Shown here one piece after another: positions 27,473 through 36,359 of a DNA stretch of 64,000 nt. The translations under genes were made by a program, and so were the position numbers. This stretch comes from Planctomycetota bacterium. Lineage in GTDB: Bacteria > Planctomycetota > UBA1135 > GCA-002686595. Positions within the stretch are counted from its first letter, which is position 1; each line of letters starts with the position of its first letter. The stretch is taken from positions 1 through 64,000 of the forward strand of contig PKCK01000126.1 of NCBI GenBank assembly GCA_002862085.1, read 5' to 3'. The notes beneath the pieces are model-generated. The model saw nothing but the letters and a program-made list of their open reading frames with translations, had not been told where the DNA came from and did not search any database.

Positions 27473-28399
27473 TCAGTCCTTCCGGAGGAAATCCACCAGG
27501 TCGGATTCGAGTTCCTCGAGTCCGTATTCGGGGATGGTGAGGCAGCGGTAGACGATGCGGCCGAGGGCCTCGGGGGTGTTCGGGTTGAGGTCCTTGGGCG
27601 GGGGGTAGGAGAGGAAGAAGCTCATGGAGAGCCGCTCCACCTCACCGCCTTGTTCGCGGCCGGCGTACTGCCAGGGGACGTCGTCGAAGGGGAGGACGCC
27701 GGTCAGGATCTCGTAGAGCATCACGCCGATGCCCATGACGTCCGCCTTGCTCTCGCGCAGGAGGAAGGGGTTGTAGTGGGGGGTCGTCGTGATGACGCCG
27801 CGCTCGTCGGCGCGCATGGCCGGGTCGACGAGGACGACCGAGCCGGAGGGCTTGACGATGACGTTCTCGGGCTTGAGATCCCCGTGGTAGGGGAGCGCGC
27901 CGGACGCACGCATCTTCTGGAGCGAGCGCACGATGGTCAGGAACCAGTTGAGACGGATGCCCTCGAGGGCGCGGATCTTCTCGCGCAAGGTCTTGCCGCG
28001 GACGTAGTCCATGACCATGACCGGGCGGCCGTCGTGCTGGAAGCAGTCGCGCACGCGCACGACGTTCGGGTTCTTGATCGGGTTGAGAATCTCGGCCTCG
28101 CCCTGGATCAGCTCGTCGATCTCGTGCACGTCGAGGAAGTCGATGCGTACGCCGTCCTGACGGAAGAAGATCGCCTCGGCCGGGGTCTCGTCCGGGCTGA
28201 TCCCTTCGGGCTGTCGACGGTTCGTGATCTCGAGGAAGCGAGTCACGTACCGGCCGCCGCCCGCGACGTCACCGATCTTCAGCGCCACCTTCTGGCCCGC
28301 GTCGTCCTCGGCGAGGTAGACGAGGCTGAAGCCCCCCCTCGCGAGGAAGTCGGTGACGCGGTACGCGCCGATCTTTTCGCCGGCTTCGAGCTTGATCAT
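27473..28399 (-). CDS. Divergent serine/threonine protein kinase-like protein
   Basis: A 308-residue protein with a eukaryotic-type kinase fold and no transmembrane or sensor domain. The glycine-rich loop is ARGGFSLVYLAED, the ATP-anchoring Lys41 sits in VALKIG, and the hinge is VMDYVRGKTL. The catalytic loop is YHGDLKPENVIV near residue 172, with HGD instead of HRD. The metal-binding DFG is replaced by DPA (VLVDPAMRADE near 191), and no APE motif is clear (TTTPHYNPFLL). A C-terminal lobe (MGIGVMLYEILTGVLPF) is present. Catalytic Asp and Lys remain, so activity is possible but atypical. Lack of a sensor suggests a cytoplasmic role. Start taken at the ATG just before the kinase domain. Confidence 0.85.
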   Translation of the reverse strand: MIKLEAGEKIGAYRVTDFLARGGFSLVYLAEDDAGQKVALKIGDVAGGGRYVTRFLEITNRRQPEGISPDETPAEAIFFRQDGVRIDFLDVHEIDELIQGEAEILNPIKNPNVVRVRDCFQHDGRPVMVMDYVRGKTLREKIRALEGIRLNWFLTIVRSLQKMRASGALPYHGDLKPENVIVKPSGSVVLVDPAMRADERGVITTTPHYNPFLLRESKADVMGIGVMLYEILTGVLPFDDVPWQYAGREQGGEVERLSMSFFLSYPPPKDLNPNTPEALGRIVYRCLTIPEYGLEELESDLVDFLRKD

Positions 28400-28621
28400 C
28401 GGGTCGTGCCTGGGAGGGCGGGGAGCGGGGAGCTGAGCTGGGGGGCCGCGGTGGGGGCGGCTGGACCGGGGAGTTGTCGGGAGGGGCCGGGGAGGCCCGC
28501 TGACCCCCCCTTCATCGAGTGAAGAGGTGGTGGGGTTGAGGGAAACCTGCCCTGCGTCCCTATGGCGCATCCGCGCGCCGGCGGCTGCGCAGGGGCGGGA
28601 AGCCCCGGAAAAACATCGAAA

Positions 28622-29056
28622 TCAGCGTGCGCGAGCGCCTCTCGTGGCCAACTCGACCGCTTCGATGGGCTGCTCGGACAGGGCGCAACCGCGGCCCAGG
28701 TCCAGAATCCGCCTGACGCCGTCGGCCACGGTGCCGGTGCTGAGCCAGCGATCCTCCTGATGCGGCACCCTGCGCCAGGCGCGGCCCAGCTCGTCCACGA
28801 CGCCGACGTCCTGGTCCCAGACGTTCCGGACGACGTAGAGGAAGCGGCCGCCCTGGCCTCGCTCTGCGTAGCGCACGACCGATCCCTCGACGCGTCCTTC
28901 CTCCATGACCACCCACGCTCGCACCGCGGGGACGGGGGTCAGGACGGCGCGTTCGATCCCGGGGGGGTCCTGGGTGGTGGTGATCATGCAGCCGGGGAGG
29001 ACGGCCCAGGCGGCGAGTCCCAGGGCGATGGCGGCGAAGCGGAGCGCGGTCTTCAT
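28622..29056 (-). CDS. Putative lipoprotein (144 aa, YcfL-like)
   Basis: The ATG at 29056 begins a classical lipoprotein signal (MKTALRFAAIALGLAAWAVLPGC), with Cys23 as the lipidation site. The mature protein is about 120 residues with a beta-rich segment (GSVVRYAERGQGGRFLYVVRNVWDQD) that resembles the DUF1425/YcfL fold, a family of small outer-membrane lipoproteins sometimes found with LpoB. An LpoB-like gene does lie in this window, but 6 kb away. The family assignment is tentative. Confidence 0.65.
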   Translation of the reverse strand: MKTALRFAAIALGLAAWAVLPGCMITTTQDPPGIERAVLTPVPAVRAWVVMEEGRVEGSVVRYAERGQGGRFLYVVRNVWDQDVGVVDELGRAWRRVPHQEDRWLSTGTVADGVRRILDLGRGCALSEQPIEAVELATRGARAR

Positions 29057-29155
29057 GGTGATCTCGGGGCCGAGGAAGCCCTGTTTCGTTCCGGGCTCGG
29101 CGGCCCCCGGCGCTCCTATCGGCGGTCGCCCTCCCGGAGCTTGATCGTTCGGCGC

Positions 29156-29161
29156 TACCAT
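29156..29161 (+). promoter_or_regulatory. Putative -10 element TACCAT for the methionine aminopeptidase gene
   Basis: TACCAT with 7 nt before the ATG at 29169, in a 112-bp divergent gap. TTGATC lies 14 nt further upstream, too close for a canonical -35. Confidence 0.38.
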
Positions 29162-29168
29162 CCCTGTC

Positions 29169-30062
29169 ATGGACGCCGAAGGACTGGAAAAGACGCGCGC
29201 AGCCGGGAAGATCGCGGCGCGCTGCCGCGAGTGGGCCCGGGAGGCCATCCAGCCGGGGGTGAAGCTTCGGACGATCCTCGAGACGATCGAGTCGATGATC
29301 CGGGAGGAGGGTGCCGCTCCCGCTTTCCCGGCCCAGACGTCCCGCAACGAGTGCGCGGCCCACTACTGCTCCTCGCCGGACGACGAGACCGTCTACGAGG
29401 AGGGCGACGTCGTGAAGGTGGACATGGGCGTCCACGTGGACGGGTGGATCGCGGACACCGCCTGTACGGTCGACCTCTCGGGTGACGGCCGCAACGCGGA
29501 CCTCATCCAGGCGTCCGCGGACGCGCTCGCTGCGGCGATCTCGCTGGTGGAGCCGGGCCGCCCGGTCTCCGAGATCGGCACGGCCGTCGAACGGACCATC
29601 ACCAAGGCGGGCTTCGAACCGGTGCGCAACCTCACAGGGCACGGCCTGGACCGTTGGAAGGTGCATTGTGCGCCCCAGATCCCGAGCTACGGCGAGCGGG
29701 GAGGGGGGCGCCTCGCCGAGGGAATGGTCGTCGCGATCGAGCCCTTCGCCTGCAACGGCCGCGGATTCATCCACGAGGCCGGCCGCGCCGAGGTCTTCAT
29801 GCTCGTGCGCCCGCCGCGCAAGGCCAAGGGCGTCGACAAGGAGGTCCTCAGGGCCATGCAGTCGTGGCGCGGCCTTCCGATCGCTCGCCGTTACTTCGAC
29901 GACCTCGACCGCGACGCGGTCGAGGACACGATCTCCAAGCTCGCGCGACAGGGCGTGCTGGTCCGCTACCCGCCCCTCGTGGAGCAGCCGGGCGTGCTCG
30001 TCGCCCAGACCGAGCACACGCTGTTCCTCGGCCCGAACGGCGTCGAGGTCATCACGGCCTGA
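29169..30062 (+). CDS. map: Type II (archaeal/eukaryotic-type) methionine aminopeptidase
   Basis: A 297-residue cytosolic metalloprotease that removes the initiator methionine. The five metal ligands are present: D85 (VDMGVH), D96 (IADTA), H158 (TGHGL), E191 (IEPFA) and E282 (QTEHT). H65 and H166 match further active-site histidines of archaeal enzymes. The GHGLDRWKVH and IEPFACNGRG motifs, the QTEHT ending, the overall length, and the helical insert between the last two glutamates (about 215-270) mark it as type II, as in archaea and eukaryotes. Bacteria normally encode the shorter type I enzyme. Horizontal origin from archaea is a plausible inference; codon use looks like the neighbours. 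Confidence 0.93.
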   Translation: MDAEGLEKTRAAGKIAARCREWAREAIQPGVKLRTILETIESMIREEGAAPAFPAQTSRNECAAHYCSSPDDETVYEEGDVVKVDMGVHVDGWIADTACTVDLSGDGRNADLIQASADALAAAISLVEPGRPVSEIGTAVERTITKAGFEPVRNLTGHGLDRWKVHCAPQIPSYGERGGGRLAEGMVVAIEPFACNGRGFIHEAGRAEVFMLVRPPRKAKGVDKEVLRAMQSWRGLPIARRYFDDLDRDAVEDTISKLARQGVLVRYPPLVEQPGVLVAQTEHTLFLGPNGVEVITA

Positions 30063-30251
30063 TCACGCGCCGTCGCCGGCCGCGGCGCGCGCTTCGTGAG
30101 CGTTGCCCCGGGATTCCAGTCCGCTCGCTCGCGTTCCCTTCCGATGGAGCCACCAGCAGCGCGGCCGGTACGTCGCCGACATACCTCCCGACCCCTTGGA
30201 TCATCGGGCGACGAACCGACCGCCGCTGCAGTTCTCCGCCTCCCGTCAGGG

Positions 30252-30758
30252 TCAGACGTCGACGGGCACCTCGAGCATCGCGACCTCTTCGTCCGGCCCG
30301 TAGGGCCGCTGCCTCGCGACCTCGCGGAACCCGAATCGCTCGTGGAATCCCATGGAGACCGGGTTGGCGGGGATGGTGTTGACCTCGGCGCAGAGCACCG
30401 GTCGGTCGATCTCCGCGGCGCGCTCCATCGCGCGCCGATAGAGCGCTCCCCCGAAGCCGCGGCCGCGGGCCGCCTGCGTGAAGGCGATCCGGTCCACGTA
30501 GTAGAAGCGCGGATGCCGCCGCTCGAACCAGCGGTAGTTCGGGCTCTGGTAGGCAGTGCCCTCGGTGAGCAGTACGGCGAAGCCAACGGCGTCACCGTCG
30601 AGGCGGACGATGGGAAAGGCCTCGGACTCGGCGGCCAGGAGCCGGAGCTTCTCCACGTCCATGGGCCCGACCGCGGGCTGGTTCGCGGCGTTGATCGCGA
30701 GGACCTCGTCCGCGTCGGCGGGGGTGAACTCCTCGATGGTGAGCTTGGGTTCGTTCAT
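30252..30758 (-). CDS. GNAT family N-acetyltransferase
   Basis: A 168-residue GNAT protein. The acetyl-CoA pyrophosphate-binding motif is QAARGRGFGGALYRRAME, preceded by the beta-4 strand YYVDRIAFT and followed by VLCAEVNTIPANPVSMGFHERFGF, a layout typical of COG3818-like acetyltransferases. The acceptor substrate is unknown. It lies about 200 bp downstream of mutS on the same strand, too far for obvious coupling. Confidence 0.85.
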   Translation of the reverse strand: MNEPKLTIEEFTPADADEVLAINAANQPAVGPMDVEKLRLLAAESEAFPIVRLDGDAVGFAVLLTEGTAYQSPNYRWFERRHPRFYYVDRIAFTQAARGRGFGGALYRRAMERAAEIDRPVLCAEVNTIPANPVSMGFHERFGFREVARQRPYGPDEEVAMLEVPVDV

Positions 30759-30960
30759 GGGCGCGGAGCGAAGTGGCCTGCGAGTTCCACGGGGTACGAG
30801 CGGGGTCGAGATCGCAGAGGGTACCGCGCGTCGCGTCCGGCGAGCCTCGTCCCGACGACCCTCGCGCAGATCGAATCGCCGGTGCCCTCGACTCGCGAGG
30901 GCTCAGCCGAACGCCGGATCCGCTCCTGCGTCGTCGCAGGTCGATGGGCCGCGGCAGCGC

Positions 30961-33624
30961 TCAGGACTCGAGTTCGCGGAGCTCCTTGAGCCGCGCGAGG
31001 ACCTGGAGCGCCTCCATCGGGGTCGTCGCCTCGATCTCGAGGTCGTCGATGGCGCGCTGGAGGTCGCTGGGTTCGTGGTCGAACAGGCCGAGCTGGAGCC
31101 CGCCAGGAGGGGCGGGGAGGGACGCCGCGAGAGCCGCTCTCTGGATCCGGCCGCCGAGGTCGTCCGAGTCGCGTTCGATGTCGCGCAGGACCTCGCGCGC
31201 GCGCGCGATCAGCTCGGAAGGGACGCCCGCCAGCCGCGCCACCTGGATGCCGTAGCTGCGGTCGGTGCCGCCCTGGACGATCTGGTGGAGGAAGACGATC
31301 TCGTCCTCCCACTCGCGCACCGCCACCGAGAGGTTGTGGACGCCGCGGTGGGACTCGGCGAGCTCGGTGAGCTGGTGGTAGTGGGTGGCGAAGAGCGTGC
31401 GGGCGCGGACCGCGTCGTGCATGTGCTCGACGATGGCCCACGCGAGTGCCAGTCCGTCGAAGGTGCTCGTGCCGCGCCCGACCTCGTCCAGGATCACGAG
31501 GGAGCGGGCGCCCGCGTTGTTGAGGATGTTCGCGATCTCGACCATCTCGACCATGAAGGTCGAGGCGCCGCGAGAGAGGTCGTCCGCCGCGCCGATGCGC
31601 GTGAAGATGCGGTCGACGACCCCGATCTTCGCGGAGGTCGCCGGGACGTAGGCGCCGACCTGCGCCAGCAGCACGATGAGCGCCGTCTGCCGGATGTAGG
31701 TCGACTTACCGGCCATGTTCGGGCCGGTGATGATCCCGACGCTCTGGTCCTTGCGGTCGAGGGTCGTGTCGTTCGGCACGAACGTGACGTCGGTCTGGGT
31801 GGCCTCGATGACCGGGTGACGCCCCGCCTGGATCTCGATGCGGTCGCCGCCGTCGACGGTGGGCGCGCAGTAGCGCCGGGTCGCCGCTGTCTGGGCGAGG
31901 CCCGCGAGCACGTCGATCTCGGCGAGGGCGCGCGCGGTGGCGAGGATGCGCGGGACCTCCGCGGCGACCTCGTCCTTGAGCGCCGTGAAGATCTCGTACT
32001 CCATGTCCTTGGCGCGCTCCTCGGCGCGCAGGACCTTGTCCTCGAACTCCTTGAGCTCGGGCGTGATGTAGCGCTCGGCGTTCTTGAGGGTCTGCTTGCG
32101 GACGAACTCGTCGGGGACGTGACCGACCTGACCGCGGGGCACCTCGAGGTAGTAGCCGAAGACGTTGTTGAACCCGATCTTGAGCCCCGGGATCTGATAG
32201 CGCTCGATCGCGTCGGCCTGGAAGCGCGCCATCCACGCCTTGCCGTCGCCCGCGATCTGGCGGAGCTCGTCGAGCTCCTCGCTCACCCCCGAGCGGATGA
32301 TGCCACCCTCCTTGATCGTCATCGGGGGCCGCTCCGCGATCGTGATGTCGATGCTCGAGACGACGTCCTGGTGGGGGTCGAGGGACTCCACGAGGTCTCC
32401 GAGGACGCTGCTGTAGACCCCCTCGAGGGTCTTGCGGAGCGGTTCGACGATCCGCAGCGAGCCGGCCAGCGCGACGAGGTCGCGAGCGTTGACGCGGCCC
32501 GTGCTCAGCTTCGCGACGAGCCGCTCCACGTCGAGGACGTCCGCGAGGTGACCCCTGGTCTCCTCGCGCATGAACGGTCCCTCCACGAACTCCGTCACGC
32601 CGCCCTGCCGGCGCCTGATCGCCTCGACGTCGCGCAGCGGGCTGAGGAGCCAATCGCGCATGAGCCGTCCGCCCATGGGGGAGAGCGTCGCGTCGATCGT
32701 GTCGAGGAGCGAGCCCTCGCGGCGCGCGCCTCGCTGGGTCTCGGTGAGCTCGAGGCACGAGCGGGTCGCGCGATCGAGGACCAGGTGCGCGCCGGCGTCG
32801 ACCTTCTCGAGCCGCAGGAGATGATCGCAGCCGCCGCGCTGGGTCTCGCGCGCGTACTCGACCGCGGCGCCGGCGGCGCACACGGCGGGAGAGCGATCCT
32901 CGAAGCCGAAGCCCTCGAGCGTCTTGACCTTGAACTGCTCCTGGAGCGCGCGCTGGGCCGTCTCGCCGGAGAAGCGCCAGGGCTCGCGCCAGGTCACGCG
33001 TGGCCCGAGTTCGCGCTGGAGGTGCTCCGCCAGTTCGGGCGCGGTGCGCGGCAGTTCCTCGCTGAGCAGCACCTCGGCCGGCGCGATCCGCGCGAGCTCG
33101 TCACCGAGCCCGCCGGCCTCGAGCTCCGTCGCGGCCGCGCGTCCGGTGGAGAGATCGATCCACGCCACCGCCGCGCGTCCGCCGTCGACGAACACCGCCG
33201 CGAGGTAGTTGCTCGTCCGGGCGTCGAGCTCGTCCTCCTCGGTGATGGTCCCCGCGGTCACGATCCGCACGATGCCCCGGTCGACGATGCCCTTGGTCGT
33301 GCGCGGGTCGCCCATCTGCTCGCAGACCGCCACCTTGTGGCCGGCCCGCACGAGCCGCATCAGGTACGGCTCCATGGACTTCACGGGCACGCCTGCCATG
33401 GGCATGGCGTCGGAGCCCTTCGCCCGGGAGGTGAGGGCGATGCCCAGCTCGCGGCTCGCCACCTCGGCGTCGGTCCCGAAGAGCTCGTAGAAGTCGCCCA
33501 TCCGGAAGAACAGCAGGGCGTCGCCTGCCTCCTGCTTGGCCCGATGGAACTGGTCCATCATCGTGACCTTGGGCTTCTTCTTCGGGCGGCCCTCGGCGGC
33601 GGTGGTGGGGGCGGAGCGGGTCAC
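30961..33624 (-). CDS. mutS: DNA mismatch repair protein MutS
   Basis: A full-length 887-residue MutS1. The mismatch-reading motif GDFYELF (Phe45, Glu47) is near the N-terminus, followed by connector, core/clamp and ATPase domains. The ATPase domain has Walker A GPNMAGKST near residue 633, the ST motif SRGASTFMVEM, Walker B LVILDEVGRGTSTFDG and ATHYHQL. It recognises mispairs and recruits MutL; no mutL is adjacent. The frame ends in a leucine- and glutamate-rich helix as usual. The lysine-rich N-terminal tail (about 20 residues) precedes the mismatch domain. Confidence 0.97.
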   Translation of the reverse strand: MTRSAPTTAAEGRPKKKPKVTMMDQFHRAKQEAGDALLFFRMGDFYELFGTDAEVASRELGIALTSRAKGSDAMPMAGVPVKSMEPYLMRLVRAGHKVAVCEQMGDPRTTKGIVDRGIVRIVTAGTITEEDELDARTSNYLAAVFVDGGRAAVAWIDLSTGRAAATELEAGGLGDELARIAPAEVLLSEELPRTAPELAEHLQRELGPRVTWREPWRFSGETAQRALQEQFKVKTLEGFGFEDRSPAVCAAGAAVEYARETQRGGCDHLLRLEKVDAGAHLVLDRATRSCLELTETQRGARREGSLLDTIDATLSPMGGRLMRDWLLSPLRDVEAIRRRQGGVTEFVEGPFMREETRGHLADVLDVERLVAKLSTGRVNARDLVALAGSLRIVEPLRKTLEGVYSSVLGDLVESLDPHQDVVSSIDITIAERPPMTIKEGGIIRSGVSEELDELRQIAGDGKAWMARFQADAIERYQIPGLKIGFNNVFGYYLEVPRGQVGHVPDEFVRKQTLKNAERYITPELKEFEDKVLRAEERAKDMEYEIFTALKDEVAAEVPRILATARALAEIDVLAGLAQTAATRRYCAPTVDGGDRIEIQAGRHPVIEATQTDVTFVPNDTTLDRKDQSVGIITGPNMAGKSTYIRQTALIVLLAQVGAYVPATSAKIGVVDRIFTRIGAADDLSRGASTFMVEMVEIANILNNAGARSLVILDEVGRGTSTFDGLALAWAIVEHMHDAVRARTLFATHYHQLTELAESHRGVHNLSVAVREWEDEIVFLHQIVQGGTDRSYGIQVARLAGVPSELIARAREVLRDIERDSDDLGGRIQRAALAASLPAPPGGLQLGLFDHEPSDLQRAIDDLEIEATTPMEALQVLARLKELRELES

Positions 33625-33920
33625 GTGCGGGGCGGTCGAGCGGTGGGGGGCGGCGTCCTCTCGCGGGGGCAGAGCACGGCTCGCGCCGGCCGCCCCGTTG
33701 CCCCCAGGTTACGAAACGAGCGGGCAGGGTTCAGCGGAGGCCGGGGGGGCGGGGCCCCTGGCGTGGGCCTGGATCCCGTCCTCGACGACTTTTTTGGCGG
33801 ACTTCCCGGTGACCTGGCGAGAGGTCGGGTCCGAAGCTACGTAGGGCCAGGTCCCCGGCCGAGTGCGCATCCCGCGCCCACCCGGAGCCTTCGACGGTCT
33901 TGCTTCCTTCCTCCGCCGCC

Positions 33921-35297
33921 TTGAACGCTCGCCCGAGTCGCCGCCGCGTCCCTTTCGCAGCGCTCGTCCTCACCGCTGCCGCGTCCTGCCAGTCGTACAA
34001 CGAGCGGGTGTCCGGGGCCGTGGATGCTTTCGAGCGCGGCTCCTTCGAGCGGGCGGAGGCCGCGTTCGGCCATGAGGAGGTCACGGGATCGCTGTTCCTC
34101 AGCGGCGCGGAAGCGGGGATGGCGGCCTTCACCGACGGACGGTTCGAGGAGGCTCGCGCCCACTTCGATCGGGCGGAGGCGGCCGCCCGTGACGTCGAGG
34201 AGCGCGCGGCGATCGGTGTCGAAAGCCTGACCGAGTCGCTCCTGACGCTGGCCATCAACGAGTCCCAGGCGGACTACCCGGGGGAGGGCTACGAGAAGGT
34301 GATGCTCCACGTGATGCTCGGACTCTGTCACCTGACGGAGTTCGACGCCGCGTCCGTCCTCGTCGAGGCGCGTCGCGTGGACGAGCTGCTCACCGGCGAA
34401 GAGGAGCTCTACGGGAGCGAGTACGGCGCGGGCGGGATCGGTCACTTCATGTCCGCGCTGGCGTACGAGCTCGTCGGCAAGCCGGGTGAGGCCTACATCG
34501 ACTACCAGCGGATGCGCGACAAGGGAGTGGGCGGCGACCTCGTGGCTTCCGCGCTGCGTCGACTGGCGCGACGCCTCGGCCGCGCCGACGACCTCGTCCG
34601 GTGGGAGGAGGAGTTCGGCGAGGGCGGCCCGGACCCGGACCGCGACAGTCCGAGCGTCGTGCTGATCGGCGGGCTGGGGATGGGGCCCGCGAAGTACGAG
34701 ACCAGGATCGACGTCCCCATCGACGGCAGCGTGTTCGCCTGGGCCGTGCCCTCCTTCGATGCGGGCAGCGGCCTGGCCGCGAGCCTCGAGCTGGTCTTCC
34801 CGGAGTCCGGTGTCCACGTGCGAAGCGCCGTCGTCGAGGACGTGGCCGCGGTGGCGTCCGAGAACCTCTCCGACCGCATCGCGTGGATCGCCGCGCGCTC
34901 CGCGGTGCGGGGGCTCCTCAAGCGCCAGCTCGCCGAGCAGCTCAAGGCCGACGAGGAGACCGAGTGGCTCGGCATCGCCGCTGACATCTTCACGATCGTC
35001 TCCGAGCGCGCGGATCTGCGCGCCTGGCGCACACTGCCCCGAGCCTGGGTGGCCGCCCGGGCCTACCTCCCTGCGAACGAGTTCGTCGACATCGAGCTCC
35101 ACGAGGTAGGCGGCGACCGCGTCGACATCGGCCGCTACCGACTGCTGGAGGGCGAGACGATGTTCGTCGTCGCGCGCGCCCTCGACAGCGGCCTCGTCGT
35201 CCACGTGGTGGGCGGCGAGGCCTTCGAACCATCCACGAACCCGCAAGACCCCGAAGCCCTCGAAGACGCCCCCCAGAGCGGGGCGCGAATGCAATGA
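33921..35297 (+). CDS. COG3014-like lipoprotein, partner of LpoB-like protein
   Basis: A 458-residue lipoprotein. Starting at the TTG at 33921 gives a good signal with lipobox LTAAASC (Cys23); another in-frame TTG at 33900 is possible, and no ATG fits. The mature N-terminal half has TPR-like helical repeats (FERGSFERAEAAF, FTDGRFEEARAHFDRAE). The middle part (YEKVMLHVMLGLCHLTE, then VVLIGGLGMGPAKYETRIDVPI) fits the uncharacterised COG3014 family. Its stop overlaps the ATG of the LpoB-like gene by 4 bp (ATGA). In proteobacteria COG3014 genes also sit with LpoB/CsgG-like and YcfL-like genes, pointing to envelope or peptidoglycan-synthase regulation. Confidence 0.75.
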   Translation: MNARPSRRRVPFAALVLTAAASCQSYNERVSGAVDAFERGSFERAEAAFGHEEVTGSLFLSGAEAGMAAFTDGRFEEARAHFDRAEAAARDVEERAAIGVESLTESLLTLAINESQADYPGEGYEKVMLHVMLGLCHLTEFDAASVLVEARRVDELLTGEEELYGSEYGAGGIGHFMSALAYELVGKPGEAYIDYQRMRDKGVGGDLVASALRRLARRLGRADDLVRWEEEFGEGGPDPDRDSPSVVLIGGLGMGPAKYETRIDVPIDGSVFAWAVPSFDAGSGLAASLELVFPESGVHVRSAVVEDVAAVASENLSDRIAWIAARSAVRGLLKRQLAEQLKADEETEWLGIAADIFTIVSERADLRAWRTLPRAWVAARAYLPANEFVDIELHEVGGDRVDIGRYRLLEGETMFVVARALDSGLVVHVVGGEAFEPSTNPQDPEALEDAPQSGARMQ

Positions 35298-35935
35298 CGA
35301 TTCGAACGACCCTCCTCGCCGCCGCCACGCTCCTTCTCGGGAGCGGGTGCAGCTCACTCGGCTATGGCGATCCGGATGCGACGGAGACCGTGACCATCGA
35401 GTTCGGCTCCACCGACCTGCAGACCTTCGCCTCGACGATGGCGGAGAGCCTGCTCGCATCGCCGAACCTGAGCTTCATGGACACCTCTGCCAAGGGTGAC
35501 GACAAGCGCGTCATCGCCGTCCAGGGCGGCATCGCCAACGAGACGCGCGAACACATCAACACCGCGCAGATCCTCCGCGAGATGAACGAGACGATCGTCA
35601 ACAGCGGCCGCATGCGCCTGGTCGCGGGCGCGGAGAACAACGGCCAGGACCTCATCGCGGAGCGCGTCCGCTTCGATCAGGACTCCGGCCGCGTCCGCGC
35701 GGACATGGCCAAGGAGTTCGGCAAGCAGCTCGGCGCCGACGTCGTGATCTACGGCGCGCTCTCGGACATCTACAAGGAGCGCGGCCGGAGCATCGAGAGC
35801 CTCGGTTCGAAGCGGAAGGATCTCTTCTATCAGTTCTCCATGTCCGCGGTGAACGTGGAGACCGGCGAGATCCTCTGGACCAAGACGACCGACATCCGCA
35901 AGAAGGAGACGGTCTCGCTCTTCGGCAGGGGCTGA
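35294..35935 (+). CDS. lpoB: LpoB-like penicillin-binding-protein activator lipoprotein
   Basis: A 213-residue lipoprotein with signal and lipobox LLLGSGC (Cys19). The mature domain follows LpoB/CsgG-N layout: TDLQTFASTMAESLLASPNL, IAVQGGIANETREHINTAQI, REMNETIVNSGRMRLVAG, and near the end LGADVVIYGALSDIY and VNVETGEILWTKTTDIRK. In E. coli LpoB activates the peptidoglycan synthase PBP1b from the outer membrane. Here it is translationally coupled to the COG3014-like gene and followed by a strong intrinsic terminator. Whether the organism has a bifunctional PBP partner cannot be seen in this window. Confidence 0.85.
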   Translation: MTIRTTLLAAATLLLGSGCSSLGYGDPDATETVTIEFGSTDLQTFASTMAESLLASPNLSFMDTSAKGDDKRVIAVQGGIANETREHINTAQILREMNETIVNSGRMRLVAGAENNGQDLIAERVRFDQDSGRVRADMAKEFGKQLGADVVIYGALSDIYKERGRSIESLGSKRKDLFYQFSMSAVNVETGEILWTKTTDIRKKETVSLFGRG

Positions 35936-36121
35936 TCCCGGAACGAGACCGACCCCGGGGCCCTTTTCACCGGGCCGTGAGAAATCGGGGAACAATCCGG
36001 TTCGCTCGGCGACCATCCCTCCGCTCCATCTGGAGAGCGACGGAAGAGGCACCGTCACTCGAGAAGGAAATTGGAAGAGGACTCCCCGGCTCACGTCCGG
36101 GGCCCGATTGAGAAGCGAACT

Positions 36122-36157
36122 GGCCCCCGCGGGACTCCCGCGGGGGCCGGTTTTTTT
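36122..36157 (+). terminator. Strong intrinsic terminator downstream of lpoB
   Basis: A perfect 12-bp stem (GGCCCCCGCGGG / CCCGCGGGGGCC, 36122-36133 and 36137-36148) with a 3-nt loop, followed by GG and seven T residues. It lies about 190 bp after the lpoB stop. This is the clearest Rho-independent terminator on the plus strand in the window. Confidence 0.88.
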
Positions 36158-36221
36158 CAGCGGGTGGACGCGCACGGCGTCCATCGGCTCGCGCGGCAGC
36201 GCCGCCTCGAGGCAGCCTGGA

Positions 36222-36250
36222 GGGGTCTGGGAGGGGGTCTGGGAGGGGGG
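36222..36250 (+). repeat. G-rich tandem repeat, possible G-quadruplex
   Basis: Two near-identical units, each a run of four or five G, then TCT and GGGA, followed by a six-G run. Five G-tracts of at least three bases lie within 29 nt, enough for an intramolecular G-quadruplex on the plus strand. It lies between two terminators facing opposite ways. Confidence 0.45.
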
Positions 36251-36343
36251 CGAAGGAAAAATCGACGCCGCCGCGATTTTCGCGTTCGGTCCCGATCCTG
36301 GCCTGGCTCCTTCGGGCACAGCAACGAGCTGTGCTGGGGATCC

Positions 36344-36359
36344 TGACTCTGACGAGTCA
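36344..36359. repeat. Inverted repeat TGACTC-TGAC-GAGTCA
   Basis: A perfect 6-bp inverted repeat with a 4-nt centre, next to the T-tract of the acetyltransferase terminator. It may extend the termination structure; a protein site is also possible. Confidence 0.35.
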
